From CAVXHV01 sp963761445 (GTDB lineage Bacteria > Planctomycetota > Planctomycetia > Isosphaerales > Isosphaeraceae): 64,000 nt of DNA. The stretch is from positions 496,001 through 560,000 of the forward strand of contig CAVXHV010000009.1 of assembly GCA_963761445.1 (NCBI GenBank), given 5' to 3'. Shown here in pieces: positions 18,043 through 27,758 of this stretch; the stretch's first letter is position 1, and each line of letters begins with the position of its first letter. The notes beneath the pieces were generated by a model. The model was not told the origin of the DNA. It saw nothing but the letters and a program-made list of their open reading frames with translations, and made no database searches. The position numbers and the translations under genes were made by a program.

Positions 18043-18061
18043 GTCAGGCTGAAAGCCTGAC
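18043..18061. repeat. GTCAGGCT palindrome
   Basis: A perfect 8-bp inverted repeat GTCAGGCT-gaa-AGCCTGAC directly downstream of the oxidoreductase stop (minus strand). It may act as a terminator hairpin or be another intergenic repeat family. No T-run is seen. Confidence 0.75.
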
Positions 18062-20155
18062 CTACTTGGGCGCAGCCCGCACCTCAACCAGGTTATCAAA
18101 AAACGTCGCGCCGCCGCCCATGTCGGTCAGGGCCGACGACGTCGTGCCGTTGACGTTGGCGCCGCCGCGCGTGAGCTTGTTCCAGTAGATTCCGGTGGCA
18201 ACGGCCACGCCCCGGCGCACACTGCCGCTGGTGCTTACTCTCGCCAGAAAACGGCCGCGATCATTGAAGATTTCGGCCCACTGGCCGTTCTCAAGGCCGC
18301 GATCCTCGGCGTCCTGCGATGACAGCTCAATTTCCGGGTCTCCGGCTGAAGCGCGATGACGGGGCGAATTGGCAAAGGTCGAATTCAGGAACTGCGGGCG
18401 CGGAGGGCATAGCAGTTGCAACGGATATTGCGCTGCCAGGTCGGGACGCGTCAGCGGATCTTCTAGCGGCGGAGTGTAAGCCGGCAGCGGGTCGAAGCCG
18501 TCGGCCTTCATCCGCTCGGAGTAGAGCTCGCACTTTCCCGACGGCGTGGGAAAAACACCCGCGGCAAACGGGGTGAACTCGGCCGGGATGTTCAAGCGCA
18601 CGGCCCCCTGCTCTCTCAGCCGCTCAAGCGTGATTCCTGTTAACGTGCCTCGACCGCTCAAGACCTCGCGTAACAAGGTATCGTCGTCCGGAAACAGCTC
18701 GGGCTCGAAGCCAAGCCGGCGGGCCAGCTCGCGAAAGACATCGTTGTTCGACCGGCACTCGCCTCGCGGCGCAATCGCCGGTGAATTCAGCATCACATCG
18801 TGATGGCCATACGAGCCGTGGATATCAATTTGTTCGAGCTGCGACGTCGCGGGCAACACGATGTCGGCAAAGTCAACGGTATCCGTGGCATAAAGCTCGT
18901 GCACGACGACGAACAGATCTTCGCGCTTGAGCCCCTTGATAACCTTCGCCTGGTTCGGGGCCACGGCGGCCGGGTTGCTGTTATACACGTAGAGGGCTCG
19001 GACGCTTGGGCCGGGCATCTCGCCGAGCAGTGCTTCACCAAGCTGGTTCATGTTGACGAGGCGCGTTCCGGGCGGCGACAAATCGGGGCGGGTGAGCTTG
19101 TCCATGGCAAAGTCGTACGTGCCGCTGGTCGAGAGCAAGACGCCCCCGCCGTGGTGGCGCCACGAGCCGATGACCGCGGGAATACAGGTGATCGTACGGA
19201 CCGCCATGCCTCCGCCGTGATGGCGCTGCATGCCGTAGTTGAGGCGGATGAGGGAGGGTTGCTCGCGAGCGAGGCAATGAGCTAGCCGTTCGATCGTGTC
19301 GATGTCCACGCCCGTGATCGCCGCGACTCGTTCGGGGCGATAATCCGTGGCGACACGATTTCTGAGCAGCTCGGCACCGACGGTCGCCCGCTCGAGGTAA
19401 TCGTCGTCTTGCAGACCATCGCGCCACACGACATGAAGCACGCCCAGCGCGAGCGCGGCGTCAGTGCCCGGGCGGGGCTGGATATGCCAGTCCGAGCGGC
19501 CCGCGGTGGGGCTGCGGTACGGATCGATGGTGACAATCGTCGCACCGGCCTTGCGGGCCTCGATCATCAAGCTCCAGAGATGGCTGTTCGTGTTGACGGT
19601 GTTTGAGCCCCAGTTCACGATGAACTTGCATTTCGGCACAGCCATCGGATCGGCGCCCAAGCGGCCGCGGCCCATGGTGTATTCGTAGCCGGCCGTACCG
19701 GCCGACGCGCAGATCGACCGGTCTAGTTTTGATGCACCCAGGCGATGGAAGAACCGCCGATCGAGGCTGCTCGACTGGAGCTTGCCCATCGTGCCGCAGT
19801 AGCTGTAGGGCAGAATGGCCTGTGGGCCATCGGTGGTATGCGCGATGGCCGCGAATCGTTGGGCGATTTCAGTCAGGGCGTCTTCCCACGTGATCGGCTC
19901 GAACCGGCCCTCGCCCTTGCGGCCGATTCTTCGCAGCGGCTGGAGCAAGCGGTCGGGGCTATAGACCCGCTCGAGGTAGCGGGCCATTTTCTGGCAGAGG
20001 AAACCGCGTGTGAAATGATGATCGGGGTCGCCGCGAAGGTCGACCGCGATGCCGTCCTGAACGGTCACGAGCATGCTGCACGTGTCGGGGCAGTCGAGCG
20101 GGCAGACGTTTTTGACCACCGTTAGCGGGCCAGGGGTTTCTTCGTTGGCACGCAC
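18062..20155 (-). CDS. Molybdopterin-dependent oxidoreductase
   Basis: A 697-aa member of the DMSO-reductase/formate-dehydrogenase superfamily. The N-terminal 4Fe-4S site is CPLDCPDTCSM with a fourth Cys in TRGFLCQKM. The molybdopterin regions include CASAGTAGYEY, VNWGSNTVNTNSHLW, IVTIDPYRSPTA, and VLPATSQLEQIDIHGSYGHH; the C-terminal Mo-bis-MGD domain starts near LQLLCPPRPQFLNSTF. No Tat signal is present, so it is probably cytoplasmic. The substrate is unknown; CPLDCPDTC-type members are often unassigned. It is intact, without neighbouring subunits. A remnant of a related C-terminus lies just downstream. Confidence 0.93.
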   Translation of the reverse strand: MRANEETPGPLTVVKNVCPLDCPDTCSMLVTVQDGIAVDLRGDPDHHFTRGFLCQKMARYLERVYSPDRLLQPLRRIGRKGEGRFEPITWEDALTEIAQRFAAIAHTTDGPQAILPYSYCGTMGKLQSSSLDRRFFHRLGASKLDRSICASAGTAGYEYTMGRGRLGADPMAVPKCKFIVNWGSNTVNTNSHLWSLMIEARKAGATIVTIDPYRSPTAGRSDWHIQPRPGTDAALALGVLHVVWRDGLQDDDYLERATVGAELLRNRVATDYRPERVAAITGVDIDTIERLAHCLAREQPSLIRLNYGMQRHHGGGMAVRTITCIPAVIGSWRHHGGGVLLSTSGTYDFAMDKLTRPDLSPPGTRLVNMNQLGEALLGEMPGPSVRALYVYNSNPAAVAPNQAKVIKGLKREDLFVVVHELYATDTVDFADIVLPATSQLEQIDIHGSYGHHDVMLNSPAIAPRGECRSNNDVFRELARRLGFEPELFPDDDTLLREVLSGRGTLTGITLERLREQGAVRLNIPAEFTPFAAGVFPTPSGKCELYSERMKADGFDPLPAYTPPLEDPLTRPDLAAQYPLQLLCPPRPQFLNSTFANSPRHRASAGDPEIELSSQDAEDRGLENGQWAEIFNDRGRFLARVSTSGSVRRGVAVATGIYWNKLTRGGANVNGTTSSALTDMGGGATFFDNLVEVRAAPK

Positions 20156-20189
20156 CAGACTCTCCCGTCACGGTCAGGATCGTAGGCAT

Positions 20190-20540
20190 TCACTTCAGGG
20201 GTAAGTAAGTCACGCGATTCGAAAGTTCCTGCAGATCGCAACACATGGCAATAAGCTCGATGTCCTCGACAAGTCGTCCCAAACTGGCTCCTTGCTGGTG
20301 GGCGAACAGGATTCCGATGAAATGGGCTCCAGATTGCTGCCAGCGAGAAGCGATGTTCAGGAAATCCTCGTCTTGTGTGAAAAACAGGCGAGCGAGCTCG
20401 GTGGCCCGGGCGAGAAGGGGCTCGTCATCCAGCTCTGTCGTCCCATCGTCCTGAGTCCTGAGCACATCGATGTTTCGAAGTCGCAATCCTTCGGTGATCG
20501 CGAACGGGATATGGACGTCCATGTAGACCGAGAGGGGCAT
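20190..20540 (-). CDS. DUF5615-family PIN-like protein, putative toxin
   Basis: A 116-aa protein. MPLSVYMDVHIPFAITEGLR has the first acidic residue (D8) and the family pattern of PIN-like DUF5615 proteins; later acidic positions are in LFFTQDEDFLNIA. The start at 20540 is two bases after the DUF433 stop, which supports it over the longer ORF. DUF433 and DUF5615 genes are a known toxin-antitoxin-like pair; the toxin would be an RNase. Confidence 0.85.
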   Translation of the reverse strand: MPLSVYMDVHIPFAITEGLRLRNIDVLRTQDDGTTELDDEPLLARATELARLFFTQDEDFLNIASRWQQSGAHFIGILFAHQQGASLGRLVEDIELIAMCCDLQELSNRVTYLPLK

Positions 20541-20542
20541 CG

Positions 20543-20857
20543 TCAGGAAGTTCCCGTTGGGCGACGCTTCAGAAGTGCGGCTCGTGTAAGCGGTTGCTTG
20601 AGTCTTTCGGCTTCGACTGTCTCCGCGGAAACTCGCATCTGCTCGACGAGCTGATCGTGGTGGTCGTAGAAGTAGGTTAGAGCCGCATAGACCTGCTCCG
20701 GTCGAAGATCCGGGTGCTGGTGCAACATCTCCTCCGCCGACCAACCGAAATGATAATGTTCGCCGGCCAGGTGAATTATCTTGTACCTGGTCCCTTCGAT
20801 CCGTGCGGTGCCGTCAGTGTCGTTCGCCAGGTGCGGATAACGGAGCTCAGTAGTCAT
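20543..20857 (-). CDS. DUF433-family protein, putative antitoxin
   Basis: A 104-aa protein. The DUF433 core is ARIEGTRYKIIHLAGEHYHF, GWSAEEMLHQHPDLRPEQVY and ALTYFYDHHDQL. The family is a small helix-turn-helix fold used as antitoxin. It is first in the operon, with the DUF5615 gene two bases downstream. The start at 20857 (MTTELRYPH) is favoured because the upstream codons are unlike the family. The strong coupling suggests joint translation. Confidence 0.85.
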   Translation of the reverse strand: MTTELRYPHLANDTDGTARIEGTRYKIIHLAGEHYHFGWSAEEMLHQHPDLRPEQVYAALTYFYDHHDQLVEQMRVSAETVEAERLKQPLTRAALLKRRPTGTS

Positions 20858-21072
20858 CAGATCAAATTCAGCCCCGAAGGGATGCCCCTCCAACGGAATT
20901 GACCAAATCGCCTCGACCCTTGCCAGACGTGAACCGGTCTTCGCGGGAAACGGGACTACTTGCTCTCACGGGCCGGCTCCCAGCTTGGTCCACCGTCGCT
21001 GGAACCTTGCTTGTCTCGAGGGCAGATTGCCGGCACAATGATAGCAGATCACAAGTACACCGGAAAGCCTCA

Positions 21073-21732
21073 ATGAGCCTGGCCATCCTTCCCACCGCGA
21101 CCATCGAGACGGTCGCTGACCTGCTTGAATCACTCGGCGACATTCCGCCTGAGCGCATTCGCATGCGCCCACTTCCGGGGACGGCCACCGAAGACGATGT
21201 CCTCGCGGTCTATGCGAGCGAAAGGCGCCTTTGCGAGCTGGTTGACGGCGTGCTGGTGGAGAAACCCATGGGCTACGACGAGTCGCGGCTGGCCGCAGAG
21301 TTCATCTACGCGCTGATTGACTTCCTTCGCCGCCAAGACCTCGGGACCGCAGCCGGAGCAGACGGAATGATGCGTCTGCTGTCCGGGCTCGTCCGCATCC
21401 CCGACGTCTCGTTTGTTCGCTGGGAGCACTTGCCCGAGTCGTACGGGGCGATTCCGCCGATCGCGCCCGATCTCGCCGTCGAAATTCTCAGCGAGTCGAA
21501 TACGCCGAAGGAAATGGAGCGCAAACTCCGTGAATACTTCGACGCCGGAACCCAGCTCGTTTGGTACGTCGATCCCAAGGCGCGGACGGTGACCGTCTAC
21601 ACAGCTCCCGATCAATTCGTTGTTCTGGATGAATCCCAGACGCTCGAGGGCGGCAACGTCCTCCCCGGACTGTCAATTCCTCTTCGGGAGCTGTTCGATC
21701 GAGCCGGCCGGCGGCGTGGGCGGAATGAATAA
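21073..21732 (+). CDS. Uma2-family (DUF820) endonuclease-like protein, copy 2
   Basis: A 219-aa protein. CELVDGVLVEKPMGYDESRL, the acidic RIPDVSFVRW, APDLAVEILSESNTPKEMER and LVWYVDPKARTVTVYT give the Uma2 PD-(D/E)xK order. The later Lys in KEMERKLREYFDAG fits. The start at 21073 is the first Met before homology; the longer ORF upstream has no matching residues. Intact and monocistronic by appearance. Confidence 0.87.
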   Translation: MSLAILPTATIETVADLLESLGDIPPERIRMRPLPGTATEDDVLAVYASERRLCELVDGVLVEKPMGYDESRLAAEFIYALIDFLRRQDLGTAAGADGMMRLLSGLVRIPDVSFVRWEHLPESYGAIPPIAPDLAVEILSESNTPKEMERKLREYFDAGTQLVWYVDPKARTVTVYTAPDQFVVLDESQTLEGGNVLPGLSIPLRELFDRAGRRRGRNE

Positions 21733-22100
21733 ATGAGTTGGGCGTTCGTCTCACACCAACCCGACCGTCAGCGGGGAGCTGAGTCGGTGTTGGCTAGGAG
21801 ATGCCCGGACAACTTCCTTTCCTCGCTGACGCTTCGGGCTGGTATCCGGCCTCCGGCAATGCCCGGATAGTCTCCTCGCTGACGCTTCGGGTTGGTATAA
21901 GGCCTTCGGCGCCGTCCCGATCGGCGCGCCATCTGCCTGGGCCCGTCGACGGATGAAGAAAATCCGCGCCCCGTCGATTTTCTTCGTGCGTTTTGGAAAA
22001 TCCATGCGTCTTCTCTATTAACGCATGATATAAGCGTCGTGTTGTGCTATCTGACAGCTTCGGTCGCGGCGGGGTTGCCTGGTCCGTGGAGGGACCGCGC
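21733..22100. repeat. Intergenic stretch with two tandem copies of a roughly 55-bp unit
   Basis: Each unit (21801-21859 and 21860 onward) starts ATGCCCGGA and contains CTCGCTGACGCTTCGGG; the best-matching parts are 21821-21845 and 21874-21898. The reverse translation gives the familiar planctomycete repeat signature (QPEASA). It lies upstream of the sigma/kinase operon. No gene is seen here. A GGAGGGA ribosome site for the sigma gene is at 22087-22093. Confidence 0.75.
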
Positions 22101-22715
22101 ATGGCGAATGGGGACGCGATCATCGGTCGGTTGATCGACGAGGCGCGGCGCCAATCGCCGGGCATTCTGGACCGGTTGCTGGAGTCGTATCGCAACTACT
22201 TGAGGCTTCTGGCTCGGACGGGCATCGACGCCTCGCTACGGGGCAAGGCCGATCCGTCTGACCTCGTGCAGGAAACGCTGCTGAAAGCCCATCAGCATTT
22301 CGACCAGTTCCGGGGCCAGACGGAAACGGAGCTGGTCGCCTGGCTGCGGCAGATTCTGACGCGGAACCTCGCCGATCTGGTGCGCCGGTTCAAAGCGGCC
22401 GGTGCGCGCACTGTCGCCCGCGAACAGTCGCTGGACGACGTGATCGGCGCATCGTCACGTGCCTTGATGGAGCTGGTCGCGCCCAACGGCCATTCGCCCA
22501 GCCAGTCGGCGCAGCGGCGCGAGCTGAGCATTATTCTGGCGGATGCGCTGGCCGAACTGGCTTCTGACCACCGCGAAGTGGTCGTGCTCCGAACGCTGGA
22601 AGGCCGGGATTGGGAAGAAGTCGCCCGCGCGATGGGCCGCAGTCCAGGCGCAGTCCGCCTGCTGTGGGCGCGGGCACTGAAGAAGTTGCGTCCCCTGATC
22701 GAGTCACGACTATGA
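22101..22715 (+). CDS. ECF RNA polymerase sigma factor, planctomycete type
   Basis: A 204-aa sigma factor. Region 2 includes LRGKADPSDLVQETLLKAHQ and ELVAWLRQILTRNLADLV; region 4 includes LASDHREVVVLRTLEGR and VARAMGRSPGAVRLLWARAL. It resembles the planctomycete-specific ECF group found next to Ser/Thr kinases. The ATG at 22101 has a perfect GGAGGGA seven bases upstream. Its stop overlaps the kinase ATG (ATGA), so the two are translationally coupled. The kinase could act as a switch in place of a classical anti-sigma factor. Confidence 0.9.
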   Translation: MANGDAIIGRLIDEARRQSPGILDRLLESYRNYLRLLARTGIDASLRGKADPSDLVQETLLKAHQHFDQFRGQTETELVAWLRQILTRNLADLVRRFKAAGARTVAREQSLDDVIGASSRALMELVAPNGHSPSQSAQRRELSIILADALAELASDHREVVVLRTLEGRDWEEVARAMGRSPGAVRLLWARALKKLRPLIESRL

Positions 22716-25437
22716 CCACAAGCAAAGTCACGCAGGGCAAGGTGGCGACGGCGAGCGAGGTCCGGCTGGTCGAGGTGCTGGACGCGTACATGGCCGCCGC
22801 CCAGGAGGGGCGTGCGCCGACGAGGGACGAGTTGCTGGCCGAGCATCCGGAACTGGCCGAGGATTTGGAGGCGTGCTTGGCGAGCCTTGAGTTTATTGGG
22901 CGGGCGTCGCTGACGGCCGCGCCGCTGGTTCTTGATTCACAGTTGGTTGAAGCGAGTGCAGGCGAGCCGGGAATCGGAAATCTGGGCGACTTTCGACTGA
23001 TCAGGGAGATCGGCCGGGGCGGCATGGGCGTGGTTTACGAGGCGATTCAGCGCTCGCTGAACCGGCGGGTGGCGCTCAAGGTGCTTCCGTTCGCGGCAGC
23101 GATGGACCCGACGCAGCTTCGGCGGTTCCAGACCGAGGCATTGGCCGCGGCCCAGCTTCATCACACGCATATTGTGCCGGTGTATTCCGTGGGCTGCGAG
23201 CGGGGCGTTCACTATTACGCCATGCAGTTCATCGAGGGGCAGACGCTCGCCCAGGCGATCGCCGAACGCAAGCGCGTCGACGAGACGCCGCCGCCCGCCC
23301 GCGTTTGCGCGGGTCTCCTGACCCCGCCGAAACCAACGACCGTAGGTCTCCAATCCCCGAAGACTCGCCGACTCTGCGCAACGCGCCGGGTTCTGCCACC
23401 CCGACCCCGTCGTCCCGCACCCGCGAGTACTTCCGCACGGCCGCCGAGTTGGGCATCCAGGCCGCCGAGGCACTCGACCACGCGCACAAGTTCGGCATTG
23501 TGCACCGCGACATCAAGCCTGCTAATCTGCTCTTGGACATCCAGGGCAACCTCTGGGTCACCGATTTCGGCCTCGCCCGGCTCCAGGATGACGCCGGCTT
23601 GACGATCACCGGTGACCTGCTGGGCACGCTTCGCTACATGAGCCCCGAGCAGGCGCTGGCGAAGCGGGGCTACCTGGACCATCGCACCGACATTTACTCG
23701 CTCGGGGCGACGCTCTACGAGTTTGTGGCGTTGCGTCCGGCTGTCGACGGGCAGGATCGCCAGGAGCTCCTCCGCAAGATTGCACAGGACGAACCGGCCC
23801 TGCCGCGGCGGATCAACCCGGCAATTCCCCGCGAGCTGGAGACGATCCTGCTCAAGGCGATGAGCAAGGAGCCGGAATCGCGGTATTCCACAGCTCAGGA
23901 GCTGGCCGACGACCTGGGGCGGTACCTGGATGAGAAGCCGATCAAAGCCAGGCCCCCGACAGTCTGGGAGCACGCGGTGAAGTGGTCGCGACGGCACACC
24001 GTGGTCGTTGGGGCCGCGCTCGCGATTCTCGTCGTCGCCGTGGTAGCCCTGCTGGTCAACTCCATCCTGTTGGGACGAGAACAGCGAAGAACCGTCGCGG
24101 CCCTTGAACTGGCCGAGTCGCGTTCGCGGCAAGCCCGCAAAGCGGTCGACCGCATGTACACCCGCGTCGCCGAAAAATGGCTCGTCGATCAGCCTGGCCT
24201 CCAGCCCCTGCAACGAGAGTTCCTCCAGGAAGCTCTGGGGTTTTATCAGGAGTTTGCCCGCCAGCGGAGTGAAGATCCCGATGCGCAGATCGAGCAGGCC
24301 GTCGCGTTGGTGCGGGTCGGCGACATCGATCACTCGCTCAGGAGTCACGAACAGGTCGAGCGAACCTACCTCCAAGCGATCGAGATCCTCAATGACGTCA
24401 TCGATAGCCCTCTGGACAATCCCCGGCGCCGCGAGGAGCTGGCCGCCGCGCTGCTCAAGCTCGCGCGGCTCTACCACGTCGACGGGCGAAACCCGGACGC
24501 GGCCAACCGCTACACTCAGGCCCTGCAAATATACCAGTCATTGGCCCGCATGTATCCCGAAAGAATCGAGTGCCAAGTCGGACAAGCGCGGTGTTTGTCG
24601 GGGTTGGGGGCCACGCGTCGGAGCACGGGCAAGCCAGACGAAGCGGAACGTCTCTACGTCGGCGCACGCCAAATCTACGAATCCTTGGCGGTGCAACCGC
24701 AAGTTCGAGCGCAAATCACCGATGGTCTGAGGCTCGTTAATCATAACCTGGGCGCGCTGTATGGCGAGGCCGGTCGAATGTTGGAAGCGGAGCGTTGTTT
24801 TAGGAGGGCGGTCGAGTTATCGGCCCAGATCCTCACAGGCCCTCAAATGTCTCCAGTTAAGAGACATGATCATGCGAGCGAAATTGGAGGACTGGCGGCT
24901 GCCCTGGAGGACCAGGGAAAGCGGCTCGAGGCAGAGAAAACGCTTCGAGAAGCCATTCGGATCCAGGAGTCCTTGGCGGCCGAGTTTCCCGAGAGAACCG
25001 AGTTCCGGGAGGACCTCGCTTGGACCCTCGGTTTCCTTGGCCGATTGCTGCATAAACTGGGTCAATCCACCGAAGAGGAGGAAGTACTCCGCCGATCGAT
25101 CGGGATCTCGAACGAAGTCGTCAGTGCAGCACCCAAACTCATTTTTCGCCGCGTAATCATTGCCAGAGCCCTGGTCGGTCTGGCAACGCTTGAGCGAGAT
25201 AAGGGGCATTCCGACGTCTCAGAGGGCCTCCTTGCCGATGCGCGTTCGCACATCCGGATCGGTCTGGAGATCAATCCGCGGGACCCGAGATTGAACGCGC
25301 TGAGCGCGGAGATCGATTCGTTGACGAAAGGGGCGGACCCGTCAAAGGCCGAGGGCGCGAGTGATTCGAGCCCGACCGATCACACAGGATCAAGCGGCAA
25401 GAAGGAGAAAAAAACCAAGCAACGGACAACGCCGTAA
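22712..25437 (+). CDS. Membrane Ser/Thr protein kinase with C-terminal TPR repeats (frameshifted)
   Basis: A Hanks-type kinase. A short N-terminal region is followed by the G-loop IGRGGMGVVYEA, VALKVLPF, HRDIKPANLLL, DFGLARL and GTLRYMSPEQAL. A transmembrane helix (VVVGAALAILVVAVVALLV) separates it from a periplasmic-facing region with TPR-like repeats (YLQAIEILNDV, YTQALQIYQSL, EAERLYVGARQIYESL). The frame changes from 2 to 1 in the 23220-23305 region, between the N-lobe and the catalytic loop, beside a GC palindrome. This leaves one indel in an otherwise complete kinase. It overlaps the sigma gene by four bases and precedes the giant exported protein. Confidence 0.85.
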
Positions 25438-25640
25438 TCGTGGGCTCGCCGCCGACCGGGGCCCGTGAAGACCCGGCCGGCATCGTGGCCTGAGCGTGCC
25501 AAGCCGCCGGCCATTCCTGTTGTGTACCGCCTTCTTTGGCAAAGGACCCCGTCCGGTCCGGGCGTTCGGGGTGCGCCGCCGAGGTCGTTCGATTGTTCAC
25601 CGTTTCATCAGATCGCACTTTCCACTCAGGAGAGGCACCC

Positions 25641-27758
25641 ATGCGCCGCAAGTCTGCCCGCTCGTCATCGCCCTCATCCCTCTCGCCTCGGCGAGTACAT
25701 CGTCGCGGAGGCTTCCGGCCGCTGGTGTGCCGCCTGGAGGACCGGACGCTGCTGAGCCTCAACCCGACGTCCATCTCCGTCACCGCTTCGCCCAGCCAGG
25801 TGGTGTATGGGCAACCGGTGACCTTCACGGCCACGGTGTCCGAGGTCCCGCCGGCCGGCGCCACGCCGACCGGTGGGACGGTGATCTTCTACGATGGGAC
25901 TGTGGACGTCGGGGTCGCACCCCTGAACGAGGGCGTCGCCACGCTGACGACGGCGCTCCTGGAGGTCGGGCCATCGATGATCTCGGCGATCTACAGCGGC
26001 GATGGGCAGAACTTCGGCGGTAGCGGCTTCGGGACGATGGCCACGGTCGCGGGCACCGGGACGGCCGGCAATGCCGGTGATGGCGGGCCGGCGACCTCCG
26101 CGCGGCTGGATCTGAACGAGCCGATCAGCCTCACCGACGGACTCAGTGAGGCTGTCCCCGGCCTGGCGGTGGACGCGCAGGGGGACCTGTTCATCGCCGA
26201 TTCGGCCAACAACATCGTCCGCGAGGTGTCGCCCGGTGGAACGATCACCACTATCGCCGGCACCGGGGCGACCGGTTACACGGGAGACGGCGGCCGGGCC
26301 ACCGCCGCCACGCTGTCGATCCCCACAGGGCTCGCGCTGGATGCCCAGGGCGATCTGTTCATCGCCGATACCGGCAACAACGTCGTCCGTGAAGTGACGC
26401 CCGGTGGCACGATCACCACCGTCGCCGGCACCGGGGCGGCCGGTTATTCGGGAGATGGCGGCCGGGCCACCGCCGCCGCGCTGGACAGTCCGACCGGCGT
26501 GGCGGTGGGCGCGCGGGGCGACCTGTTCATCGCAGATGAAGGGAACAACGTCGTCCGCGAGGTGAAACCCGGGCCGGGCGGCTCTCTCTCGGACGGTTGC
26601 ATCGCCACCGTCGCCGGTGGGGGGACGGGCGGAGGGACGGACGGTTTCGGCGACGGCGGCCCGGCCACCCAGGCGGTGATCGGGAGTCCGACCAGCGTGG
26701 CGGTCGACGCCCAAGGCGACCTGTTCATCGCGGACTTCGGTGATGATCTCGTCCGTGAGGTGACACCGGACGGCACGATCGCCAGACTCGCCGGTGAAGT
26801 CATCGACGGCGGTAATACCGGCGACGGCGGCCCGGCCGAGGCCTCCCTGTTCAACGGGGCCATCGCGCTGGCCGTCGATGGACAGGGTGACCTTTTCATC
26901 GCCGACTCGGGCAACAATGTCGTCCGCGAGGTGAAGTCCACGCTCGACGAAGGGGGCAGCCCGGTCACCCCGACCAGCATCATCACCACCGTCGCCGGCG
27001 ACATCGGTTGGGGGGGCGGGTACAGGGGCGACGGCGGCCCGGCCACCGCCGCCACCATGAACGACCCCTCCGGTCTGGCGGTGAACGGGCAGGGGGACCT
27101 GTTCATCGCCGACTCCGGCAATGACGTCGTCAGACTGGCCGGAATCGGCGCCGCCATCGCTGTCACCCCGCCCGCGATCTCCACGTCCGTCACGGCCGTG
27201 TCGGTGGCGCCGAACTCGGAGCTGGTGGCACTACAGGCCACGGTCTCGGCGCAAGGGCCCGGCGCCGCCACGCCGACCGGATCCATCCAGTTCCTTATCG
27301 ACGGGGCCGATGTCGGCGGTCCGGTGACCCTCTCTGGAGGTACGGCGCCGCTCGCGCTCGATACGGCCCAGACGCTGGAACTGAGCGAGTACGGCGGCTC
27401 GGCGATCTACACGAGCGACTCTACGGATGTTGCCGGAAGCACGGGCATGCTCCCCGCGGGCGAGGTATCTTCGGCCACGACGACTTTGGTGACCGCCACG
27501 ACCGGGCGATCCTCCTACGGCCAGGCGGTGACATTCACCGCGACCGTGACGGCGCTGGCCCTGGGCAGCGGCACGCCCACCGGCCTGGTCCAGTTCCAGG
27601 TCGACGGGGTGGACACCGGCCCGCCGGTGCTGGTCTCCGGCGGCAAGGCTTCGCTCACGCTGAGCGCGCCTCCCGCTCGGCGCTCACGAGGTGACCGCCG
27701 TCTACAGCAGCGATTCCATGAACTTCACCGGGAGCAGTTCGGGGTTTGGCAACGGTAG
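25641..27758 (+). CDS. Giant exported protein 1, segment A: LEPR-XLL-like start, Ig-like domain, NHL repeats
   Basis: First part of a long protein broken by frameshifts (full span 25641-34035). The ATG at 25641 has GGAGAGG upstream. The N-terminus holds the planctomycete surface-protein motif RLEDRTLLS, then a Big_3_5-like Ig domain (VVYGQPVTFTATVS). About six NHL repeats follow, each with DLFIADxGNNVVREV variants, then another Ig-like domain. The frame ends near 27669, where one extra C appears to be inserted (GCGCCTCCC); the expected continuation is in the next frame. Third codon positions are almost all G/C here. Likely cell-surface or secreted. Confidence 0.75.
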   Translation: MRRKSARSSSPSSLSPRRVHRRGGFRPLVCRLEDRTLLSLNPTSISVTASPSQVVYGQPVTFTATVSEVPPAGATPTGGTVIFYDGTVDVGVAPLNEGVATLTTALLEVGPSMISAIYSGDGQNFGGSGFGTMATVAGTGTAGNAGDGGPATSARLDLNEPISLTDGLSEAVPGLAVDAQGDLFIADSANNIVREVSPGGTITTIAGTGATGYTGDGGRATAATLSIPTGLALDAQGDLFIADTGNNVVREVTPGGTITTVAGTGAAGYSGDGGRATAAALDSPTGVAVGARGDLFIADEGNNVVREVKPGPGGSLSDGCIATVAGGGTGGGTDGFGDGGPATQAVIGSPTSVAVDAQGDLFIADFGDDLVREVTPDGTIARLAGEVIDGGNTGDGGPAEASLFNGAIALAVDGQGDLFIADSGNNVVREVKSTLDEGGSPVTPTSIITTVAGDIGWGGGYRGDGGPATAATMNDPSGLAVNGQGDLFIADSGNDVVRLAGIGAAIAVTPPAISTSVTAVSVAPNSELVALQATVSAQGPGAATPTGSIQFLIDGADVGGPVTLSGGTAPLALDTAQTLELSEYGGSAIYTSDSTDVAGSTGMLPAGEVSSATTTLVTATTGRSSYGQAVTFTATVTALALGSGTPTGLVQFQVDGVDTGPPVLVSGGKASLTLSAPPARRSRGDRRLQQRFHELHREQFGVWQR

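Noticed and set aside
22712..23305. A separate N-terminal kinase-fragment gene
   Set aside because: The G-loop and catalytic loop are split between frames and together make one normal kinase; a one-base error is simpler.
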